Assembly: GCA_963750395.1 (NCBI GenBank)
Contig: CAVVQM010000007.1
Coordinates: 558,001-622,000 of the forward strand
From: JADJPO01 sp963750395
GTDB lineage: Bacteria > Actinomycetota > Actinomycetes > Actinomycetales > Kineosporiaceae
Reading direction: 5' to 3'
DNA length: 64,000 nucleotides
In this document: positions 54,223-63,604 of the stretch, one piece after another
How the letters are laid out: every line of letters begins with the position of its first letter
How positions within the stretch are numbered: the first letter of the stretch is position 1
Program-made: the position numbers and the translations under genes
Notes under the pieces: model-generated
What the model was told of the DNA's origin: nothing
Seen by the model: only the letters and a program-made list of their open reading frames with translations
Databases searched by the model: none

Positions 54223-54429
54223 CTATCCCGCCTGCGCAACGACCGGCACGGCCTCTGCGTCCCCCTCGGAACCGTCCAGCAGTTCGCCGAGTACCTGCAG
54301 TGCGCCGCTGATCCGCAGCAGGGTCTGCTGCACCTCGCTCCGGCGGGCGTCGAGGTCGGCGAGCATCCGCTGACCGGACTCGAGCTCGGCTGCGAGCTCG
54401 GTGCGGCGCTGCTCCAATGCGTCGCGCAT
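54223..54429 (-). CDS. Small coiled-coil protein at the end of the tail-particle operon
   Basis: The 68-residue product is mostly one amphipathic helix (LEQRRTELAAELESGQRMLA, DLDARRSEVQQTLLRISGAL). GGAG lies just upstream of its ATG, inside the end of the fibre gene (1-bp gap). It may be a fibre-assembly helper; no named family is recognised. It is convergent with jetD; the 94 bp between show no clear terminator. Confidence 0.65.
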   Translation of the reverse strand: MRDALEQRRTELAAELESGQRMLADLDARRSEVQQTLLRISGALQVLGELLDGSEGDAEAVPVVAQAG

Positions 54430-54430
54430 G

Positions 54431-57400
54431 TCAGTTCTCCTCGGGGTCGGTGGGTCGGGTGGTGGCCAGGATGTCCAGCCGCTCGGTCAGGGTACGGATC
54501 GCACCCTGCTGCTCCTTGACGGCCTGTACCAGGACGGCGCTGAGCTTGCCGTAGTCGACCTTCATGATGCCGTCCTCGCCCACGTACACGAGCTCCGGCA
54601 GCACCTGTTCGACCTCTTGGGCGATGACTCCGATCGTGGGCCGGGCGAGCGCCGGGTACAGAGAGCGACGGACGTCGTCCCGGGCGGCCTGGTGAGCCTC
54701 CTCGCTCGCGTCCGGGCCCGCGCTCACCTGGTCATCGACGAAACGCGTCAGGTAGCGCAGGCCGCGCTCGTTCCAGGTGAAGCTCACCCCGCGGAGCCGC
54801 TCGATCTGGGAGGCGGCGCCGTCAAGCTCGACCAGGGTCTCCTTCAGGCGCGAGTCGGAGGGCATCTTGCTACCTACACCGAAGGAGGCATAGTCCCAAG
54901 CGGGGTTGTTGGTGTTCCACTTCCAGCGACCCAGGGTCCAGTAGTAGCGGGTGTTCACATCACCGTACTGTCCCTCCCCTCCCCACCCACTCAGCGAGAC
55001 AATCGGGAACCAGATCGTCTTGTCGAAGTAGGTTTGCCCGTCAGCGGCGATGTACATGCGCTTCGCGCCGTTGGTGATGAAGCTCAGCGCGTGCTGCGAC
55101 GTGGTGCCGACGATCATCCCCTTCTCGGCGCCGTAGATGCCGTCCGAGTGGACCATCACCCGGCCGTCGATGGCGCTGCCCTGCGTGGTCCGCAACGAGA
55201 GCTTCGTGTTCGATGACCCGACGACGTCCAGCACCCTCTTCCAGCTCTCGCCATTCTCCGGTGTCGTCGTGCCGATCCCGACATCGCCGGACTTGGCCAT
55301 CACCAGACCCCAGTCCGCGTCCTTGTTGAAGAAGCCGACCTTTCCGTCGGCGAGACCCCCGATGAAGCGGTCATCGGTGACCCACAGGCCCCCGTCCTGG
55401 TTGTTCGACTTCAGCCGGCCGTTCACCACCAGGTCGATGCTCGTACCACCCTTGCCGGCCACGTCGAGCCTGGCGGACGGCGTGGCCGTACCGATCCCGA
55501 CATCGCCCGTCGCGGTGACCGTCACCCGGGACGTCGCCTTGGTGGCGATGCTCACCGCGTGGTTGGTCTTCGTGCCCAGCACCATCCCGGCCGGCGCCCC
55601 CCAGAAACCGGTGTGCGCCATCAACCGGGCGTCGATCCCGTCCATCCGCACCGACAGCTTCGCGCTCGCCTTGCCGTACAGATCCAGCGTCCGGGCCCAG
55701 CCCTCGCCATTCTCTGGTGTCGTCGTGCCGATCCCGACATCGCCGGACTTGGCCATCACCAGACCCCATCCCGCGGTCTCGTTGAAGAAGCCGACCTTTC
55801 CGTCGGCGAGACCCCCGATGAAGCGGTCATCGGTGACCCACAGGCCCCCGTCCTGGTTGTTCGACTTCAGCCGGCCGTTCACCACCAGGTCGATGCTCGT
55901 ACCACCCTTGCCGGCCACGTCGAGCCTGGCGGACGGCGTGGCCGTACCGATCCCGACATCGCCCGTCGCGGTGACCGTCACCCGGGACGTCGCCTTGGTG
56001 GCGATGCTCACCGCGTGGTTGGTCTTCGTGCCCAGCACCATCCCGGCCGGCGCCCCCCAGAAACCGGTGTGCGCCATCAACCGGGCGTCGATCCCGTCCA
56101 TCCGCACCGACAGCTTCGCGCTCGCCTTGCCGTACAGATCCAGCGTCCGGGCCCAGCCCTCGGCGTTCTCCGGTGTCGTCGTGCCGATCCCGACATCGCC
56201 GGACTTGGCCATCACCAGACCCCAGTCCGCGTCCTTGTTGAAGAAGCCGACCTTTCCGTCGGCGAGACCCCCGATGAAGCGGTCATCGGTGACCCACAGC
56301 CCGCCGTCCTGGTTGTTCGACTTCAGCCGGCCGTTCACCACCAGGTCGATGCTCGTACCACCCTTGCCGGCCACGTCGAGCCTGGCGGACGGCGTGGCCG
56401 TACCGATCCCGACATCGCCCGTCGCGGTGACCGTCACCCGGGACGTCGCCTTGGTGGCGATGCTCACCGCGTGGTTGGTCTTCGTGCCCAGCACCATCCC
56501 GGCCGGCGCCCCCCAGAAACCGGTGTGCGCCATCAACCGGGCGTCGATCCCGTCCATCCGCACCGACAGCTTCGCGCTCGCCTTGCCGTACAGATCCAGC
56601 GTCCGGGCCCAGCCCTCGGCGTTCTCTGGTGTCGCCGTGCCGATCCCGACATGGCCGGTCTCGGTGACCGTCAGCCGGGTGGTCTGCCCGGTGCCGATGC
56701 TCACCGCGTGGTTGGTCTTCGTGCCCAGCACCATCCCGGCCGGCGCCCCCCAGAAACCGGTGTGCGCCATCAACCGGGTGTCGATCCCGTCCATCCGCAC
56801 CGACAGCTTCGCACTGGCCTTGCCGTACAGGTCGAGTGTCCGGGCCCAGTCCTCGGCGTTCTCCGGGGTGGTGGTGCCGATCCCGACGCTCCCGGTCGTC
56901 AGAATGCTGCCGACGGTCAGCTCAGTGGGCCGGCCGGCCACCCGGCTGACCACGATCACGCCCTGGTCGTTGATCGAGACGGTGGCCAGCGGCACGGTGA
57001 CCCTGTCCAGCGTCGTGGACGCGCCCGCCGGTGAGACCGCCACGGCTCCACCGGTGGTGACCGCCGCGACCACTGGGGTCTCGTCCCAGCGGCGCGCGCT
57101 GCGGCCGCCGGTCTGCGCGACGTCCGTCTCCGACTCTCGGAAAGCGACCAGGACGGCGACGTTCTGCTGGCGGGCGAAGCCGTCAGCGGGCAGGACGAGC
57201 GTCGCGTCGGCCGGCAGGACCAGTTGGCGCCCGAGCGGGTCAACCGCCGTCCCCGCCGTCACCTTCAGGGTGTAGGCCGTGCCCGCCACCTCGGATACCA
57301 CCAGGCCCTCGCCGATCCCGGTGAACCCGAGCAGGCGTGACAGCCGGCGGGTCCGGTCGAGCTGGTACTTCTGCTCGTCGACGAAGTCCTGGTCCTGCAG

Positions 57401-57463
57401 GTACTGGCCGTCGAAGAACCGCACCCGCTTGGTGACCGCCGCCGGCTGGCTGTAGTCCGTCAT
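54431..57463 (-). CDS. Tail fibre/spike with self-cleaving Peptidase_S74 chaperone domain
   Basis: The protein (1,010 residues) has an N-terminal particle-binding part (RVRFFDGQYLQDQDFVDEQK, IGEGLVVSEVAGTAYTLKVT), then modules with GDVGIGTTTPENAEGWARTL, DLYGKASAKLSVRMDGIDAR and FWGAPAGMVLGTKTNHAVSI, three of them near-identical. Residues 869-1010 are the intramolecular chaperone: SDSRLKETLVEL (S869 the cleavage site), ISFTWNERG-like VSFTWNERGLRYL, VIAQEVEQVLPELV and a C-terminal coiled coil. The chaperone trimerises the fibre and then cuts itself off. AAGGAG supports the ATG at 57463. This is the receptor-binding part of the particle. Confidence 0.88.
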   Translation of the reverse strand: MTDYSQPAAVTKRVRFFDGQYLQDQDFVDEQKYQLDRTRRLSRLLGFTGIGEGLVVSEVAGTAYTLKVTAGTAVDPLGRQLVLPADATLVLPADGFARQQNVAVLVAFRESETDVAQTGGRSARRWDETPVVAAVTTGGAVAVSPAGASTTLDRVTVPLATVSINDQGVIVVSRVAGRPTELTVGSILTTGSVGIGTTTPENAEDWARTLDLYGKASAKLSVRMDGIDTRLMAHTGFWGAPAGMVLGTKTNHAVSIGTGQTTRLTVTETGHVGIGTATPENAEGWARTLDLYGKASAKLSVRMDGIDARLMAHTGFWGAPAGMVLGTKTNHAVSIATKATSRVTVTATGDVGIGTATPSARLDVAGKGGTSIDLVVNGRLKSNNQDGGLWVTDDRFIGGLADGKVGFFNKDADWGLVMAKSGDVGIGTTTPENAEGWARTLDLYGKASAKLSVRMDGIDARLMAHTGFWGAPAGMVLGTKTNHAVSIATKATSRVTVTATGDVGIGTATPSARLDVAGKGGTSIDLVVNGRLKSNNQDGGLWVTDDRFIGGLADGKVGFFNETAGWGLVMAKSGDVGIGTTTPENGEGWARTLDLYGKASAKLSVRMDGIDARLMAHTGFWGAPAGMVLGTKTNHAVSIATKATSRVTVTATGDVGIGTATPSARLDVAGKGGTSIDLVVNGRLKSNNQDGGLWVTDDRFIGGLADGKVGFFNKDADWGLVMAKSGDVGIGTTTPENGESWKRVLDVVGSSNTKLSLRTTQGSAIDGRVMVHSDGIYGAEKGMIVGTTSQHALSFITNGAKRMYIAADGQTYFDKTIWFPIVSLSGWGGEGQYGDVNTRYYWTLGRWKWNTNNPAWDYASFGVGSKMPSDSRLKETLVELDGAASQIERLRGVSFTWNERGLRYLTRFVDDQVSAGPDASEEAHQAARDDVRRSLYPALARPTIGVIAQEVEQVLPELVYVGEDGIMKVDYGKLSAVLVQAVKEQQGAIRTLTERLDILATTRPTDPEEN
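55260..56627 (-). repeat. Three tandem 456-bp repeats in the fibre gene
   Basis: Units begin at 55260, 55716 and 56172 with an exact 456-bp (152-residue) period, and a partial fourth unit begins at 56628. The bases are almost identical between units, including silent positions, so the array arose recently or is kept uniform by recombination. Unit number may vary between strains. Confidence 0.9.
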
Positions 57464-57522
57464 CGAAACTCTCCTTCTCTCTTCCCGGATCACTACCCGG
57501 CGCCACGGAGTCGTACAGGTCT

Positions 57523-58182
57523 CTACTCGGCGGAGCCGAGTCGCGTGTTCTGACCGAGGACGAGCAGTTCGCCCCTGCCTTCCTTCTCCAGCAGGGCCTC
57601 CGACACCAGCCGCATGGTCGGGATGACCACCCGCAGCGCGTACACGGTGTGGGCCGGCTTCTCCAGCTCGATGATCGCCTGGGCGGTCTCCTGGACGGTG
57701 CGCAGCCTGACCGGGTCGTTGTCGCTGAGCCTGAGCCTCACCTGGAAGAAGTGCTCCGGTGCCTCGAACTCGTCGTACACGAGGACGTCGGCGTCGCCGG
57801 AGACGTCGTCGCCGAGCGGGCGCAGGAAGATCTGCAGAATGCGCTTCAGCCCCGCCGCCGTACCGCGCAGCCGGTACAGCGGGACGACCTCCCGCAGGAA
57901 GCCGCGGGTCGTGTCGTCGTCCCAGTCGGCCCGCACGCCCAGCGCGACCCAGCCTGCCAGCCAGGGCAGGAACTCTGCGGGGGTACGCAGCGGGTCGAAG
58001 TAGCGGTCGATCCCCTCGATGGTCTGCTCCAGGCCGGGCTGCTCGGCGTCCGGCAGGCCGGTGAAGACGGCCTCGAACGCGAGCAGGAACCGGCCGAGGA
58101 AGTCATCGGTCCGGAAGGCCGCCGGCAGGTGGTCCAGGTAGGTCGAGGTCAGGGTCGATGTCGACGTCGAGGGCGGGGTCAT
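57523..58182 (-). CDS. Phage tail protein I-like baseplate protein
   Basis: The 219-residue protein matches the tail protein I family: YLDHLPAAFRTDDFLGRFLL, LEQTIEGIDRYFDPLRTPAE, FLPWLAGWVALGVRADWDDD, VVPLYRLRGTAAGLKRILQI. Such proteins connect the baseplate to the fibre, and the fibre gene follows. The ATG overlaps the stop of the next upstream baseplate gene (ATGA). Confidence 0.85.
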   Translation of the reverse strand: MTPPSTSTSTLTSTYLDHLPAAFRTDDFLGRFLLAFEAVFTGLPDAEQPGLEQTIEGIDRYFDPLRTPAEFLPWLAGWVALGVRADWDDDTTRGFLREVVPLYRLRGTAAGLKRILQIFLRPLGDDVSGDADVLVYDEFEAPEHFFQVRLRLSDNDPVRLRTVQETAQAIIELEKPAHTVYALRVVIPTMRLVSEALLEKEGRGELLVLGQNTRLGSAE

Positions 58183-59168
58183 GGCTTCGCCGTCCAGGTC
58201 CGCCGCTTCGTCCGGGCCTGCCCGTCGTAGGCGACCAACTCGACCCGAGCGAGCCGAGGCAGCTGATGGTCATCGAGCGCGACGCCGGACACCGTGCCGC
58301 TCGCGGTGACGACGGGAGCCGGCCCGCTCACCGTGACCTCCTCGGAGTAGTCGACCAGGGGGACCGCCTCGAGCACGGCGTAGATCTCCGAGACGTGCAC
58401 GTCCTGCCCGAACGAGCGCCCGGTGCCCCACCGGCCCCCGGTGATCGGGCTGAGTGCGGCGCGCACGGCGTCGACGGCGGCGGCCAGCGCCTGGTCGGGC
58501 GGGGCGTCGGTCCGCAGCGACAGCTGAGCGCTCACCCTGAGGTCCACGTACTCGGGACCGACGACGTGGTGGCGGGTCCCGAGCAGCCGGCGCGGCCGCA
58601 GGAACTCCGCCATGCCCGCCAGCAGCTCTGCCGAGGGCACGGGGTACTCCTGCCCCTCCACAGGCTCGGGCAGCACCACCAGACTCAGGTGGTCCGCCGC
58701 CGGTTCCGTGATCGCCGCCCCGGACGCCGCCAGGTTGCGCCCCGGCACGGACCGGGCCCGCCGTACCCGGCCGGTAGGGCCGAGCGCCGCCGCCTCGACG
58801 GTCCCCGGCCAGGTGTGCAGGGCGAGCTGCTCGTAGTCCGTCGCCGTCGCGGCTCGGTATTGCTCGTGCAGGCGGCGCATGGTCGCGGCGGTCGCGTCCG
58901 CCAGCGAGCCGGACCCGGGCGACACCACGCCGTCCGGCGCCGGACCGTCCAGCAGCGCCAGGTAGCTGCGCACGTGGCTCTCGGGGATCTGGTTGGCCGA
59001 GAACAGCAGCATCTCGGTGATCCACGCCAGCATCTCGACGAGGGTGATTCCTGGATCGCTCGGATTGTGGTCGGTCCACCCGGGGTCGAGCCCCGGCAGC
59101 AACGTGCGCGCCTCCTCGACCAGATCGGCGAACGAGCGGTCGTCGAGCTCGGGCAACGGGATGCTCAT
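58179..59168 (-). CDS. Baseplate assembly protein (J-like), short copy
   Basis: The 329-residue protein has the baseplate-J start ELDDRSFADLVEEARTLLPG, TDHNPSDPGITLVEMLAWIT, EMLLFSANQIPE, and a C-terminal part with VDLRVSAQLSLRTDAPPDQA and FGQDVHVSEIYAVLEAVPLV. It resembles the larger protein encoded upstream, so the pair may be the two wedge proteins. ATGA overlaps link it to both neighbours. Confidence 0.83.
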   Translation of the reverse strand: MSIPLPELDDRSFADLVEEARTLLPGLDPGWTDHNPSDPGITLVEMLAWITEMLLFSANQIPESHVRSYLALLDGPAPDGVVSPGSGSLADATAATMRRLHEQYRAATATDYEQLALHTWPGTVEAAALGPTGRVRRARSVPGRNLAASGAAITEPAADHLSLVVLPEPVEGQEYPVPSAELLAGMAEFLRPRRLLGTRHHVVGPEYVDLRVSAQLSLRTDAPPDQALAAAVDAVRAALSPITGGRWGTGRSFGQDVHVSEIYAVLEAVPLVDYSEEVTVSGPAPVVTASGTVSGVALDDHQLPRLARVELVAYDGQARTKRRTWTAKP

Positions 59169-62100
59169 CGGGTCCCCCGTAGCGTCATGATCACGTCATG
59201 CGGGCCGGAGAAGACCAGTGCTCGGTCCAGCCACCGTCGAAGGTCCAGCGCGAAGGGCTCCGCCCGTAGCTCGGCGAGCGGCCGGTTGAGGGCCTGGGTG
59301 AGCCGGTCGCCGAGGTCGGCCGACTCGGGCCGGTGCACCACCGCCAGCCACGGCACGTGGTCCACGCCGGGCACCCCCTGAACGAGGGCGAACAGGTCGG
59401 AGCGCTGTGGCTTGCGACCGAACGCCCAACCGAGCCCGTCGGCCCCGCCGGTCAGCGGGTGCAGGTACCGCTCCAGTGCGCCGAGCACGGCGGCGCGGAC
59501 GCCGTCCGGCAGCACACCCGGCCGGGGCACGACGGTCGCCGTCACCGTGACCCCCATCCACTCCGGCCCGGCGACCCACAGCTCGCCCGTCGCCGGAGTT
59601 CGCTCCCGCAGGTACGTCCGCACCCGGCGCAGCAGGCCCAGGCTGGGCGTGGGCCGCACGTCGGGCGAATCCGGGACGACGATGACGCCCACCTGACCGG
59701 CGTCCGTCGAGGTGTGCTTCGCCAGCACCTGCGGGGCGGCCAGGTCGAGCCACAGGTCGAGCGGGTCGAACGCGAACGGTGGGATGGCCCGTGCCCGTGC
59801 GACATCCGAAGCCGCGGCGTAGGCCAGGTCCTCCAGGTCCTGCGTGGTCACGGCGCGGTCTCGGTGCCGCAGAACGCGCGGGCCGCGGGCGCTGATCCGC
59901 GCGATCGGCTCTCGAGGCGCGCCGCCGACCGCCGCCTCGACGTTCGTGACGCCGTCGACCCCGGGGACGGCGGTCCGCAGCTGGGTGACACTGCCGCGCG
60001 GGCGGTTGCCGCGCGGGCCTCCGCCGGTGCGGTACGTGACCCGGACCGTTCCCACCCCGCGCGGCGGCAGCATGCCCGAACGTCCGTCCCCGAAGGCGAT
60101 CAGCCCGGCCAGCGGGTCGATCGTGTAGTGCCGGTCGGTCGGGCCTGAGGCGTAGAAGTCGGCCACCGGTTGCCACCGCACCCAGACCTCGTCGGGGGCG
60201 CCGGAGTCGTCGAGGGTGATCATGACGGCGTCGTCCCCCTCGGCGGCACGCAGGGCGGCGGCCTCGGCCTCGGGCGGTGGTGCCGGTTCGCGGACGACGA
60301 CCGACTGTCCGGGCAGGACCGGCCTCTGTGAGGTCGTGAACCTCTGGCCGGGGGTGGCGTCGCCCGACCCCAGGACCTCTTGAGACACCGTCGTGACCTG
60401 GGCCGCCCAGCAGGTGTTCGCCAGGACGGCGCGCAGCCGCGGCGGCACCGGGAAGTCCCCGTTGGTCCACCGTCCGCGCAGCCAGAACCCGTCGCGGCCG
60501 AAGCACGCCGCGCCCGCCTGGTCCGGCGGGCCGACGAAGGTCACGGTGCCGGACTCCCCGAACGTCCCGGTGCCGTCGAGGGCGGCCAGGGACCGCCAGC
60601 CGTCGCTCGCCGAGTATTCCCACTGCACCTGGGCCGCCAGGTCGGGATCGAGCCGGCTGAGCCGGTCCGCCGTGACGTCGTCCGGGGTGGGGGGTTCGAT
60701 CGACAGGAAGAGGGTGACCTGCCCGCTGCCGAACGGGCGGTCGAAGCCGAGGTAGAGCGCCGGGTCGTACCGGCCGCCGATCACGAACGGCGAGAACGGC
60801 ACGGCCTGCGCGGTGTTCGCGGTGGCAGCCTCGCTCCAGTGGACGACGTCACCGTCGTCGTTACGGCTCACGCAGGCGCTGGGCGCGCTCACCACAGTGG
60901 CAGCCGGACGCCGCCAGGCGAGTCCGGTCACCACCGGCGGTGCCAGCGTGGCTTTCACCGGGGTGTAGGTCTTGTCCGGTTGAAGCGCGTACGAGGTGGG
61001 CTCTCCGTAGTCGCCTGAGACGATCCGCACGCGGACCCACGGCGCCGTGACGCCCGTGACCTGGGACGCCACCAGCGGCGCGGCCGGGGTGAGGACGACG
61101 TCGCCGTCCCTGGTGAACGCGTCGGCCCGGCTCGCGGTCGCCGCACGCCACACCGTGCCGTCGAAGGTCTCCCAGCGCAGATCGGGGGTGGCCGACACCG
61201 TCGTCACCCCGGCGGACTTCCCGGCGGCGTTGACGACCGTCACTGCGAGGGTCAGAGGCCGGGTCGAGCCCTCAGCCGCCGCCGGGCCGGCCAGGTGAAC
61301 GGTGTCGCCCCAGCGGGGCTGCTCGCCGAACAGCCGGACGTCGGTGCTCAGGTCGACGGGCAGCTGGTTGAGCAGGCCGGTGGCCACCGGCTCGAGCGAG
61401 GCGACCGCCCGGGTCTGCCGGAAGGTGATGCCTCGGACGATCGGCAGCCCGCTCCAGCGATAGGTGACGGTGAGCCGCTCCAGCACCGGCGAGGTGGTGT
61501 ACCCGCCGGCCGTGACAGCGATCCGCAGCCAGCGCCCGGGCCGGCCGTTGAAGACCGTCGTGGTCCACTGCGCGGGGACCGCGAAACTGACCTCGCCGCT
61601 GCGGGTGAACGCCGCCGTGCTGTCCGTGAGCCCGGCACCGGGGCTGCTGGTGACGACCCCCGCTGCGGTCGACGTCCCGAGCTGTTCCCAATCCGAGGCC
61701 GCCGTCCGCCGGGAGTAGGCGAGCGTGATCCCGCCGCGGTCGGCCACGCCTGGCTGGCTCAGCACGACCGCGAGGACCCCGGTCGCGCCGGGGGGAAGGT
61801 CGAGGTCGAGGTAGCACCAGTGCGCCGCTGCGTCCTCGCCGAAGGGGGCGGTGCCGGGTACGACGTCCTGCGGTGGCCGCCGCCCGACCATGATCGAATC
61901 TGGTGGTCCGGTCCTCGGGCTCGGGAGTGCGATCTCGAGCCGGGCACGCAACCAGATCCCGGTCAGGCCCTCGACGTCGCACGGCACAGCGGCGGGCAGT
62001 GCCGGCACGCCGACGACGGCGCTGCCCGTGGCCGGGTCGGCCCGGCCGACGGCGGGGGCACCCGGCAGCGGCGTCCAGGTGGCACCGTCCCAGAAGCTCC

Positions 62101-62749
62101 ACGACAGGGCGTCGACGGCGGTCAGGTGCCGCAGGTCGTCCGCCGCCATCACGACCTCGAACGCGCTGGTCGCCGGAGTGAGCGGTTCGGCCTCGACCCG
62201 CAGGTAGAGCTCGTGCGGCACCGGCTCGGCTCCGACGAACGCGTCGAACGGAACGAACGACCCGGCGGCGACCCCGGGTGCCGCCTGGGCATCGGTGCGG
62301 GTGTCGTGCACCGGGTCGCTGACCACGATGCTGCGCAGCTTCGACCGGGTCACCACGAGCGGCTGCTCGGTCTCGAAGACGATGCTGTCGTGCCCGTCGG
62401 GGTCCTCACCGACGGGCTCGGCGGCGGCCTGAGTGCCCGCCGGCACCACGACGTCAGCGGGCAACCCCTCGGCGAGGGTGAACGTCAGCGGCACGCGGGC
62501 GGCCTGAGGTGGTAGCGGTCGAGTGCCGATGAGGTTGAGGAAGGCCAGGTAATTGCGCTCGGGAACGCGGTTGACCCTCTCGATGACGATGTCGGCGAAC
62601 CGGGCGGCAACCCCGATCAGCGCCGAACCGGGGTCCGGCCGGCCGTCCTGGGCCGGTCGCCAGCCACTCAACTCCTGCGCCAGCCCGCGCAGGTGCGCGG
62701 TCAGCTCGGCGCGGCTGCGCGGGTCGATCGGCGGGGACTGCATGCTCAC
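59165..62749 (-). CDS. Large putative baseplate assembly protein (Afp11/J-like)
   Basis: The protein has about 1,194 residues. The N-terminus (SALIGVAARFADIVIERVNR, VPERNYLAFLNLIGTRPLPP) is the baseplate domain; a long middle of beta domains follows (LRLRVEAEPLT-like, WYRWSGLPIV-like); the C-terminus has the conserved TDRHYTIDPLAGLIAFGDGR, VTTQDLEDLAYAAASDVARA and FGRKPQRSDLFALVQGVPGV. It forms the wedge around the spike. GTGA overlap with the gp25 gene supports the GTG at 62749; an ATG two codons later is possible. Confidence 0.85.
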   Translation of the reverse strand: MSMQSPPIDPRSRAELTAHLRGLAQELSGWRPAQDGRPDPGSALIGVAARFADIVIERVNRVPERNYLAFLNLIGTRPLPPQAARVPLTFTLAEGLPADVVVPAGTQAAAEPVGEDPDGHDSIVFETEQPLVVTRSKLRSIVVSDPVHDTRTDAQAAPGVAAGSFVPFDAFVGAEPVPHELYLRVEAEPLTPATSAFEVVMAADDLRHLTAVDALSWSFWDGATWTPLPGAPAVGRADPATGSAVVGVPALPAAVPCDVEGLTGIWLRARLEIALPSPRTGPPDSIMVGRRPPQDVVPGTAPFGEDAAAHWCYLDLDLPPGATGVLAVVLSQPGVADRGGITLAYSRRTAASDWEQLGTSTAAGVVTSSPGAGLTDSTAAFTRSGEVSFAVPAQWTTTVFNGRPGRWLRIAVTAGGYTTSPVLERLTVTYRWSGLPIVRGITFRQTRAVASLEPVATGLLNQLPVDLSTDVRLFGEQPRWGDTVHLAGPAAAEGSTRPLTLAVTVVNAAGKSAGVTTVSATPDLRWETFDGTVWRAATASRADAFTRDGDVVLTPAAPLVASQVTGVTAPWVRVRIVSGDYGEPTSYALQPDKTYTPVKATLAPPVVTGLAWRRPAATVVSAPSACVSRNDDGDVVHWSEAATANTAQAVPFSPFVIGGRYDPALYLGFDRPFGSGQVTLFLSIEPPTPDDVTADRLSRLDPDLAAQVQWEYSASDGWRSLAALDGTGTFGESGTVTFVGPPDQAGAACFGRDGFWLRGRWTNGDFPVPPRLRAVLANTCWAAQVTTVSQEVLGSGDATPGQRFTTSQRPVLPGQSVVVREPAPPPEAEAAALRAAEGDDAVMITLDDSGAPDEVWVRWQPVADFYASGPTDRHYTIDPLAGLIAFGDGRSGMLPPRGVGTVRVTYRTGGGPRGNRPRGSVTQLRTAVPGVDGVTNVEAAVGGAPREPIARISARGPRVLRHRDRAVTTQDLEDLAYAAASDVARARAIPPFAFDPLDLWLDLAAPQVLAKHTSTDAGQVGVIVVPDSPDVRPTPSLGLLRRVRTYLRERTPATGELWVAGPEWMGVTVTATVVPRPGVLPDGVRAAVLGALERYLHPLTGGADGLGWAFGRKPQRSDLFALVQGVPGVDHVPWLAVVHRPESADLGDRLTQALNRPLAELRAEPFALDLRRWLDRALVFSGPHDVIMTLRGTR

Positions 62750-63135
62750 TCCAGGTAGAAGGGGTAGACGAGGTTGAGCCGGCTGTTGCTCGACCGGAGC
62801 CGGTAGTCGATCGCGACGAGCAGACGGGCCTGGTCCTGCGGGTCGGGGGCGACCTCGATGTCCAGCAGTTCGATCCGGGGCTCGGCCGCCAGCAGCGCCG
62901 CCCGCACACTGTCGGCGATCGCGCCGGCCGTCGCCGGGCCGGACAGATCGAAGACGTGGTCGCCGATCCCGCACCCGAAGTCCGGCCGCATCAGCCGTTC
63001 CCCCGGGGAGGTCGACAAGATCATCCAGATGGAGTTGCGGACCGCCGCCTCGCCGTCGGGCGTGACCCGGACCGTACCGTCGGAGGCCAGGGCGACCGGG
63101 AAGTCCCAGCCGCTGCCGCGAAAGCCGCTGTCCAT
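62746..63135 (-). CDS. GPW/gp25-family baseplate protein (Afp9-like)
   Basis: The 129-residue protein has the gp25 core: VRNSIWMILSTSPGERLMRP, DFGCGIGDHVFDL, and LLDIEVAPDPQDQARLLVAI. In contractile particles gp25 starts sheath polymerisation on the baseplate. Its presence with PAAR and a VgrG-like spike is the main evidence for a contractile particle. It overlaps the next gene by 4 bp. Confidence 0.9.
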   Translation of the reverse strand: MDSGFRGSGWDFPVALASDGTVRVTPDGEAAVRNSIWMILSTSPGERLMRPDFGCGIGDHVFDLSGPATAGAIADSVRAALLAAEPRIELLDIEVAPDPQDQARLLVAIDYRLRSSNSRLNLVYPFYLE

Positions 63136-63142
63136 GAGTCGA

Positions 63143-63538
63143 TCAGCCGATCAGGACGGTGCCGACGGCGATCACGGCGCCGATCGGCAGGTCGGCCGGG
63201 TCGTTGCAGGTACGGGCCTGGTCGCCGGCGCGGGCGGCCGCCTTGCCGTTGATCTTCACAGTGGCACTGCCCATCGCCACGGACGCCTGGTTCGTCGGCG
63301 GCTTGGCGAACGAGACGCCGGGCGATGTCGGCACGTGCGCCGGCGAGTTCGTGGCCGTGCTGCCCACGACCGCCGCCTGCTTGCCCATGATCTTGACGTC
63401 GTTGCTGAGCCCGCCGCTCAACAACCCGTTGAACGGGTGCGGCAGGGGCACGGTCGCCGACGCCGGCGGGGGGAGCACCACCAGATGGATGTCGACTCCG
63501 ACCACCTGGTCACCCTGCTTGGCTGCGGGCTGACCCAC
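63143..63538 (-). CDS. PAAR-like spike-tip protein (Afp10-like)
   Basis: The protein (131 residues) has the PAAR-type pattern of short repeated hairpins: PAAKQGDQVVGVDIHLV, LPHPFNGLLSGGLSNDVKIM, GKQAAVVGSTATN, SVAMGSATVKINGKAAARAG, DQARTCND. His and Cys residues would hold a metal at the tip. GGGAAGG lies 8 nt before the GTG at 63538, a better start than the GTG at 63547. It sits between the spike and gp25 genes, as in eCIS clusters. Confidence 0.8.
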   Translation of the reverse strand: MGQPAAKQGDQVVGVDIHLVVLPPPASATVPLPHPFNGLLSGGLSNDVKIMGKQAAVVGSTATNSPAHVPTSPGVSFAKPPTNQASVAMGSATVKINGKAAARAGDQARTCNDPADLPIGAVIAVGTVLIG

Positions 63539-63604
63539 TGCGACCACCTTCCCTTCTGCCGTCGCCGGCCCGGTCTACTTGGCTGCGCAATCGATTCGGT
63601 TGCC

